64,000 bases of DNA from Bradyrhizobium sp. SRS-191 (lineage in GTDB: Bacteria; Pseudomonadota; Alphaproteobacteria; Rhizobiales; Xanthobacteraceae), in contig NZ_JANBVS010000005.1 of NCBI RefSeq assembly GCF_024586915.1, forward strand, positions 124,001 to 188,000, read 5' to 3'. Both the position numbers and the translations under genes were made by a program. Below, one piece after another: positions 60,018 to 64,000 of the stretch (its first letter is position 1; each line of letters begins with the position of its first letter). The notes under the pieces were generated by a model, which worked only from the letters and a program-made list of their open reading frames with translations, did no database searches and was not told where the DNA came from.

Positions 60018-60314
60018 ATGGCGCGAGGAGAAGATGGACAGGTGCGCAAGCTGATCGCCTTCGACCAGGACACGTTCGACAAGCTCAAGCAGCTCGGTCG
60101 CGATCAGATGCTCGGCCTGCAGGATCTCGCGGACGAAGCGTTCATGGACCTGCTCGAGAAGCACGGCGTGCCGGCCGACCTGAAGGACGCATTGCGCAGG
60201 AGCGCGGCGGAGGACGACGCCACCGCCGCGCGCGAACGCAAGGACAAGCCCAGCAATAGACCCAAGACGCGGGCCAGACCCAAACGCAAGCAGAGGAGCA
60301 GGATTTCAGCATGA
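60018..60314 (+). CDS. Small putative DNA-binding (RHH-like) protein
   Basis: The 98-residue basic protein begins MARGEDGQVRKLIAFDQDTF, then DKLKQLGRDQMLGLQDLADE and AFMDLLEKHGVP, a beta-strand plus two helices as in ribbon-helix-helix proteins. The C-terminal 35 residues are Arg/Lys-rich (KDKPSNRPKTRARPKRKQRS) and could bind nucleic acid. ATG 60018 has GGGAGAGGATTG upstream. Its stop overlaps the next small gene as ATGA, so the two are made together. Confidence 0.65.
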   Translation: MARGEDGQVRKLIAFDQDTFDKLKQLGRDQMLGLQDLADEAFMDLLEKHGVPADLKDALRRSAAEDDATAARERKDKPSNRPKTRARPKRKQRSRISA

Positions 60315-60478
60315 CCACCGACCCCGATCCGTTCGAACAGGGCGAGCGCGCCGCGCGCGAGAACATTCCGGCCGAGGCCAATCCGTATCAGGATGGCAGC
60401 GAGCAGCATGCGCTATGGGCGAGCGGCCATGAGCGCGTCGCCAGCGCGCGCGAAGCCAGCGAGTCCGAGGGGACGTGA
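60311..60478 (+). CDS. RMF-like small protein (55 residues)
   Basis: The frame starts at the ATG overlapping the previous stop (ATGA). The protein reads MTTDPDPFEQGERAARENIP, then AEANPYQDGSEQHALWASGH and ERVASAREASESEGT. Gly and the Asn-Pro-Tyr are spaced exactly as Gly and Cys-Pro-Tyr in E. coli ribosome modulation factor, and a Trp-x-x-Gly follows one residue later than RMF's. Ribosome hibernation is therefore a possible role, but the length and missing flanks make this inference. Confidence 0.6.
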   Translation: MTTDPDPFEQGERAARENIPAEANPYQDGSEQHALWASGHERVASAREASESEGT

Positions 60479-60512
60479 GCCGCGCGATCAGCCCCTCGCT
60501 GATCAGGCTGCC

Positions 60513-61043
60513 TCAGCCGATCTTCTTCAGGCCTTTGGTGTAGCGCGGGCCCTTGGCGACATAGGCCTTCGCCGCGATGCCCATGCGCTCGACCTGCGCG
60601 GGCTCCAGCGTGCGCACGACGCGGGCGGGTGCACCGATGATCAGCGAATATTCCGGAAAGTCCTTGCCCTCGGTGATGATCGCGCCGGCGCCGACGACGC
60701 TGCCGCGACGGATGTGCGCGCCGTTCATGATGATCGAGCCCATGCCGATCAGCGCGTCATCCTCGACCGTGCAGCCGTGCAGGATCACGTTGTGGCCTAC
60801 CGTGACGTTGCGGCCGACGCGCAGCGGAAAGCCGGGATCGACGTGACAGGTGGCATTGTCCTGGATGTTGGAGCTCTCGCCGATCTCGATCCAGTCATTG
60901 TCGCCACGAATGACCGCGCCGAACCAGACGGTGACCTCGCGGGCCAGCTTCACGCGGCCGATCACGGTGGCATTGTCGGCGATGTAGTAGTTGCCGTCCG
61001 CCGGCAGCTCGGGCGCCTGCCCGTCGAGTTCGTAGATAGCCAT
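60513..61043 (-). CDS. Gamma-carbonic-anhydrase-family protein (left-handed beta-helix)
   Basis: The 176-residue protein is a trimeric left-handed beta-helix: ADNATVIGRVKLAREVTVWF, VIRGDNDWIEIGESSNIQDN, TVGHNVILHGCTVEDDALIG and AHIRRGSVVGAGAIITEGKD. The metal-binding histidines are visible in CHVDPG and GHNVILHG. Some family members hydrate carbon dioxide; others (YrdA, PaaY) have different or unproven roles. There is no operon partner. Confidence 0.92.
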   Translation of the reverse strand: MAIYELDGQAPELPADGNYYIADNATVIGRVKLAREVTVWFGAVIRGDNDWIEIGESSNIQDNATCHVDPGFPLRVGRNVTVGHNVILHGCTVEDDALIGMGSIIMNGAHIRRGSVVGAGAIITEGKDFPEYSLIIGAPARVVRTLEPAQVERMGIAAKAYVAKGPRYTKGLKKIG

Positions 61044-61128
61044 GGAGGTCTCCCGTTCGCGGGTGACCTTGGCACGGCCAGGACGGCGAATTCAAGCAAT
61101 CGCGGCGCTTGCCGTTCCGATGAGGAAC

Positions 61129-61467
61129 TCACGCCAGCACGCCGGCGGCGCGCAAGGTCATCACGATGAAGGTGCCGGACATCATGCTCCAGAAGCCGGC
61201 GATCACGGTTGCCAGCATCACGAACTCGAAGCGGCGGCGCTCGATGCGGGCGCCGCGCAGCGTATTGCGCATGATGATGAAGGGGGCTGCGAACACCAGG
61301 AACGGCACGGCAGCGAAACGGCGCGGCGTCACGCCCTCCTGCAGCAGCTCGAAGCCCGGCGGCCGCTCAGCATAGGCCTGATAGCCGCTGGCCAAGGCGC
61401 CGGCCAAGGCAAAACCGATCAGGAGCGAGAACAGGGAATTGAACGCCTCTGCCGACATCGTACGCAC
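61129..61467 (-). CDS. Three-helix membrane protein, function unknown
   Basis: The 112-residue protein has membrane helices at about residues 11-27 (LFSLLIGFALAGALASG), 50-66 (FAAVPFLVFAAPFIIMR) and 84-107 (FVMLATVIAGFWSMMSGTFI). The short N-terminus MRTMSAEAF allows either of two starts (61467 or 61458). It is divergent from the gene at 61655 with a perfect CtrA box between them. The family is unknown to me. Confidence 0.75.
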   Translation of the reverse strand: MRTMSAEAFNSLFSLLIGFALAGALASGYQAYAERPPGFELLQEGVTPRRFAAVPFLVFAAPFIIMRNTLRGARIERRRFEFVMLATVIAGFWSMMSGTFIVMTLRAAGVLA

Positions 61468-61534
61468 TCACTCAAACTTGCAGAACTGCCCGATGCTGGT
61501 TTGGCAAAATCCGGCCCCGCTCGCCACATTATCC

Positions 61535-61549
61535 TTAAGGAAGGGTTAA
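61535..61549. promoter_or_regulatory. CtrA-type box between two divergent genes
   Basis: TTAA GGAAGGG TTAA is a perfect consensus match. It lies 68 bp from the membrane-protein start on the minus strand and 106 bp from the plus-strand gene, so it could serve either or both. Confidence 0.55.
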
Positions 61550-61654
61550 TCGAGCCCGCGGCAAATGTGCAGGTCCCTGCCGGTAAGATTCTGCAGAAAA
61601 TCGCATTGCCGTGGCATAGTCGCGCTGATTCGCCGTTGAGATCCCCAGCCCGAC

Positions 61655-62353
61655 ATGACGATGTTTTCCGTCCGCAGTGCCCGCCCTTCGAACGGACATG
61701 GCCACGCCGTGCCGATCGTGACCGGCTGCGTGCTGGCGGCGTCCGCCGTGGCCGTCGTCGCCTACCTCTTGTGGCCGACATGGCAGGCCGGCGCCTTCAA
61801 GGGGCCCGAACGCCTGCCGGTCAGCATCGGCGGCACCATCTTCAACGTCCCCTCGGCCGCCATCAGGGTGAAGATCCAGCGCCACACCGGCCCGCAGGAG
61901 CGGGTCGATCTCGGCTTCGACTATCCCGCCCTCACCCCGCCCGAGGCGCCGCATCACGTCAGCGCCGACCAGGTCGATCAGGCGCCGCATCCGATCGATC
62001 GAATCTTCGTGTCGATCTCGGCGCATCACGACGCGCTGTCGCCGGAGGCGCGGCTCAAGACGATCTATCCGCGCTATCTGAGCCCGTCCGCCATTTCAGT
62101 CCAGAACGGCTTGACGATGCGCGGCTTCCGCGCCGGCACGCCTTACGATGTCGAAGACCTTTTCATGGCCGACCAGCCGGCGCTGGTGGCGCGCTGCACC
62201 CGCGATGCGGCCACCCCCGGCATGTGCCTGAGCGAGCGCCGCATCGACGGCGCCGACCTCGTGTTCCGCTTCCCGCGCAGCTGGCTGTCACAATGGCAGG
62301 ACGTGGCCGCCGCGATGGATCGGCTGACGGCACAGATGCATGCGGTGAAGTAG
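61655..62353 (+). CDS. Membrane-anchored protein, function unknown
   Basis: The 232-residue protein has one N-terminal membrane helix (AVPIVTGCVLAASAVAVVAY, then LLWPTWQ) and a periplasmic domain: LPVSIGGTIFNVPSAAIRVK, QERVDLGFDYPALTPPEAP, RIFVSISAHHDALSPEARLK and LVFRFPRSWLSQWQDVAAAM. I see no known domain. The single internal Cys pair (ARCTRDAATPGMCLSER) may form a disulfide. The start ATG 61655 fits the helix position. A CtrA box lies upstream. Confidence 0.72.
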   Translation: MTMFSVRSARPSNGHGHAVPIVTGCVLAASAVAVVAYLLWPTWQAGAFKGPERLPVSIGGTIFNVPSAAIRVKIQRHTGPQERVDLGFDYPALTPPEAPHHVSADQVDQAPHPIDRIFVSISAHHDALSPEARLKTIYPRYLSPSAISVQNGLTMRGFRAGTPYDVEDLFMADQPALVARCTRDAATPGMCLSERRIDGADLVFRFPRSWLSQWQDVAAAMDRLTAQMHAVK

Positions 62354-62500
62354 TTGGGCATAGCCGCTGGAATGTCGTGACTTCGCGCGGTGGGTGCGGC
62401 GGCGTCCGGCTTCTAAGTGCAGCCGTGTATGAACCAGCACCTTACGTATGATGATGCGGCTACGTGCACGTCGGCAGACAAGCGCGGTGCTCATGACTGA

Positions 62501-62658
62501 GCCCTCTCCCCTTGCGGGAGAGGGCATGTACGAAGGCGCGGCAGACTCGGTTGGGTGAGGGGTATCTCTCAACGAGCGCAGTTCGCGGAAAGATACCCCT
62601 CACCCAAGCGAGCACGTTGATCGGCCGGTGAGGCCCTCTCCCGCAAGGGGAGAGGGCA
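62501..62658. repeat. Nested intergenic palindrome (CTCTCCC type)
   Basis: Two copies of a GCCCTCTCCC...GGGAGAGGGC hairpin (62501-62525 and 62633-62657) flank an inner pair TGGGTGAGGGGTATCT and AGATACCCCTCACCCA. It fills the gap after the hypothetical gene. This type is widespread in rhizobial intergenic DNA as I recall it. Confidence 0.75.
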
Positions 62659-62712
62659 CATTCGCTTGCACCGCGCGGGATCGTCCGTACCCCAAGCGCA
62701 GTCGCTTACTGT

Positions 62713-62925
62713 CTACTCGACCAGATCGTCTTCCAGGATGGCCATCTGGAACTGGAACGAGCGATCATCGTCCTCGTCGTCGACGAACAGGACGCCGATG
62801 AACTCCTCGCCGATATAGACCTCGGCGGAGTCTTCCTTCTTCGGCCGCGGCACGACGCGGATCTTGGGATTGCCGAACACGCGCTTCAGATACGCGTCGA
62901 GCTTCCTGACTTCCTGAACGTCCAC
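62713..62925 (-). CDS. DUF3126-family protein
   Basis: The 70-residue soluble protein matches DUF3126: VQEVRKLDAYLKRVFGNPKI, RVVPRPKKEDSAEVYIGEEF, IGVLFVDDEDDDRSFQFQMA and ILEDDLVE. The family is small, nearly universal in Rhizobiales and without known function. I chose GTG 62925, which has a GGAGATCTCCC box, over an upstream ATG whose extra 17 residues are unconserved. cysE lies ~270 bp upstream on the same strand. Confidence 0.88.
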   Translation of the reverse strand: MDVQEVRKLDAYLKRVFGNPKIRVVPRPKKEDSAEVYIGEEFIGVLFVDDEDDDRSFQFQMAILEDDLVE

Positions 62926-63195
62926 GGGAGATCTCCAATTGCAGCGGGTTGCTTGTTGTTCAGGACGTGACAGCACGGCACGTCCGTGTCCTCGAAGCTT
63001 GTTAGTTCAGCCGGTCGATGCCCGGCATTGATACCAGCGTCATCGAACGCACCTGAAAAGGGACGCCGTGGATCTCACATTCAGTCCGCCGCGGCAATGG
63101 CGGATCGTCAGATCCACAGATCAACGATGTGTTCGCACGAAATCCCGTGGTTGAAAAGCTCTTGACTTCGAGATTGCGCGCACGCGCGCCGCGGC

Positions 63196-64000
63196 TCAGA
63201 TGCCGATCGCGTTGATCATCTGGTCCATGGTGCGCGAGGGCTCCGCGCAACCGGCCTCGCCGACGATCTTGGCCGGGACGCCGGCCACCGTGACGTTGTT
63301 AGGCACCGGCTTCACCACCACCGATCCGGCCGCGATGCGCGCGCAATGACCGACCTCGATATTGCCCAGCACCTTGGCGCCGGCGCCGATCAGCACGCCG
63401 TGGCGAATCTTCGGATGACGGTCCTCGTTCTCCTTGCCGGTGCCGCCGAGCGTCACACCGTGCAGGATGGAGACGTTGTCCTCGATGACAGCGGTCTCAC
63501 CGCAGACGAAGCCGGTGGCGTGATCGAGGAAGATGCCGCGGCCGATCCGCGCCGCCGGATTGATGTCCGTCTGGAACACCGCCGAGGAGCGGCTCTGCAG
63601 GTAGAACGAGAAATCCTTGCGGCTCTTGCGATGGAGCCAATTTGCAAGGCGATGCGTCTGCAACGCGTGGAAGCCCTTGAAGTAGAGCAAGGGGTCGATG
63701 AAGCGCGAGGTCGCGGGATCGCGGTCATAGACGGCGACGAGATCGGCACGAAAGGCATGGCCGAGATCCGGCTCGTCGCGCAGCGCGTCGTCGAAGGTCT
63801 GGCGGATCAGGTCGCCGGACAGCGCGGAATGATCGAGCCGGTCGGCAACGCGATGCACGACCGCATCTTCCAACCGGCTGTGATGCAGCACGGTCGAAAA
63901 AATGAACGTGGCCAGCTCGGGCTCGCGCCGGACGATCTCTTCGGCCTCGTGGCGAATGCGATCCCAGATCGGGTCGAGCGTCGCCAGCTTTCCGCCCTGG
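63196..64000 (-). CDS. cysE: Serine O-acetyltransferase (5' end outside window)
   Basis: The visible 267 residues belong to the enzyme that acetylates serine for cysteine synthesis. The N-terminal helical domain includes WDRIRHEAEEIVRREPELAT and DFSFYLQSRSSAVFQTDINP. The left-handed beta-helix follows with AARIGRGIFLDHATGFVCGE, TAVIEDNVSILHGVTLGGTG and IGAGAKVLGNIEVGHCARIA. Catalytic His/Asp pairs are present in DHATG and ILHGVTLGG. The start lies beyond position 64000. Confidence 0.95.
   Translation of the reverse strand, partial: QGGKLATLDPIWDRIRHEAEEIVRREPELATFIFSTVLHHSRLEDAVVHRVADRLDHSALSGDLIRQTFDDALRDEPDLGHAFRADLVAVYDRDPATSRFIDPLLYFKGFHALQTHRLANWLHRKSRKDFSFYLQSRSSAVFQTDINPAARIGRGIFLDHATGFVCGETAVIEDNVSILHGVTLGGTGKENEDRHPKIRHGVLIGAGAKVLGNIEVGHCARIAAGSVVVKPVPNNVTVAGVPAKIVGEAGCAEPSRTMDQMINAIGI

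Overview
The window looks like chromosomal DNA from a Bradyrhizobium-type alphaproteobacterium (Bradyrhizobiaceae). The evidence is high GC, strong GC3 bias that opens long antisense reading frames, protein families typical of Rhizobiales (DUF2336, DUF3126, BTLCP, Omp25-like porin, DUF2147), CtrA-type TTAA-N7-TTAA boxes, a GANTC (CcrM) cluster, and intergenic palindromes of a kind I remember from Bradyrhizobium genomes. The genus is inferred from recall, not from a search. I see no integrase, transposase, plasmid or phage genes and no CRISPR array. The window reads as ordinary core and lineage-specific chromosome, interrupted only by intergenic repeats.

Layout. 0-4.4 kb: a type I secretion set on the minus strand (TolC-like outer-membrane protein, ABC exporter with a peptidase-like but cysteine-less N-terminus, and an HlyD adaptor cut by the window edge). 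4.5-7.8 kb: tRNA-Tyr, the rRNA methyltransferase gene rlmB, small secreted proteins and tRNA-Thr. 7.8-16.5 kb: many small envelope proteins, a TetR regulator with a likely operator, an Omp25-like porin, a TPR protein and a beta-lactamase-fold hydrolase. 16.6-25 kb: an S10 peptidase, then a run of plus-strand signalling genes (FecR-like protein, CHASE2 adenylate cyclase, NAD kinase, CheY-like receiver, Hpt protein) facing a DUF2336 gene. 25.3-30 kb: a muramidase-like protein with a CtrA box, hisI, folE with a switch-like leader, a NifU/IscU-like protein, a ClpP-fold periplasmic protein and yidD. 30-42 kb: an amino-acid permease coupled to a secreted protein, an alpha/beta hydrolase, an MFS transporter with a perfect palindromic operator, a second ClpP-fold protein, thrS, an HTH protein and a nitroreductase. 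42-53 kb: cyclic-di-GMP and surface biology (PAS-GGDEF-EAL, patatin, CBS, rhomboid, PAS, tandem PilZ, BTLCP protease). 53-64 kb: an ECF sigma factor with an overlapping VWA gene, a dienelactone hydrolase, small secreted proteins, an RMF-like mini-gene, gamma-carbonic anhydrase, DUF3126 and cysE (truncated by the window end).

How it fits together. Two themes recur. The first is cell-surface and c-di-GMP control: a LapB-type exporter, a LapG-family BTLCP protease, PilZ/PAS proteins and a dual GGDEF-EAL enzyme all lie within 55 kb. The second is cell-cycle-type regulation: three perfect CtrA boxes and one dense GANTC cluster lie upstream of a muramidase, the PAS/PilZ genes, the BTLCP gene and an uncharacterised membrane-protein pair. 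The strongest regulatory RNA signal is the folE leader, where two mutually exclusive hairpins either hide or expose the Shine-Dalgarno sequence. This matches a translational folE (THF-II-type) riboswitch. No obviously new defence or biosynthetic system is visible. The best candidates for undescribed biology are the two Ser/His-bearing ClpP-fold periplasmic proteins, the RMF-like 55-residue protein coupled to a small putative RHH protein, the IscU-like protein lacking its third ligand cysteine, and the sigma/VWA locus bracketed by two near-identical hairpins.
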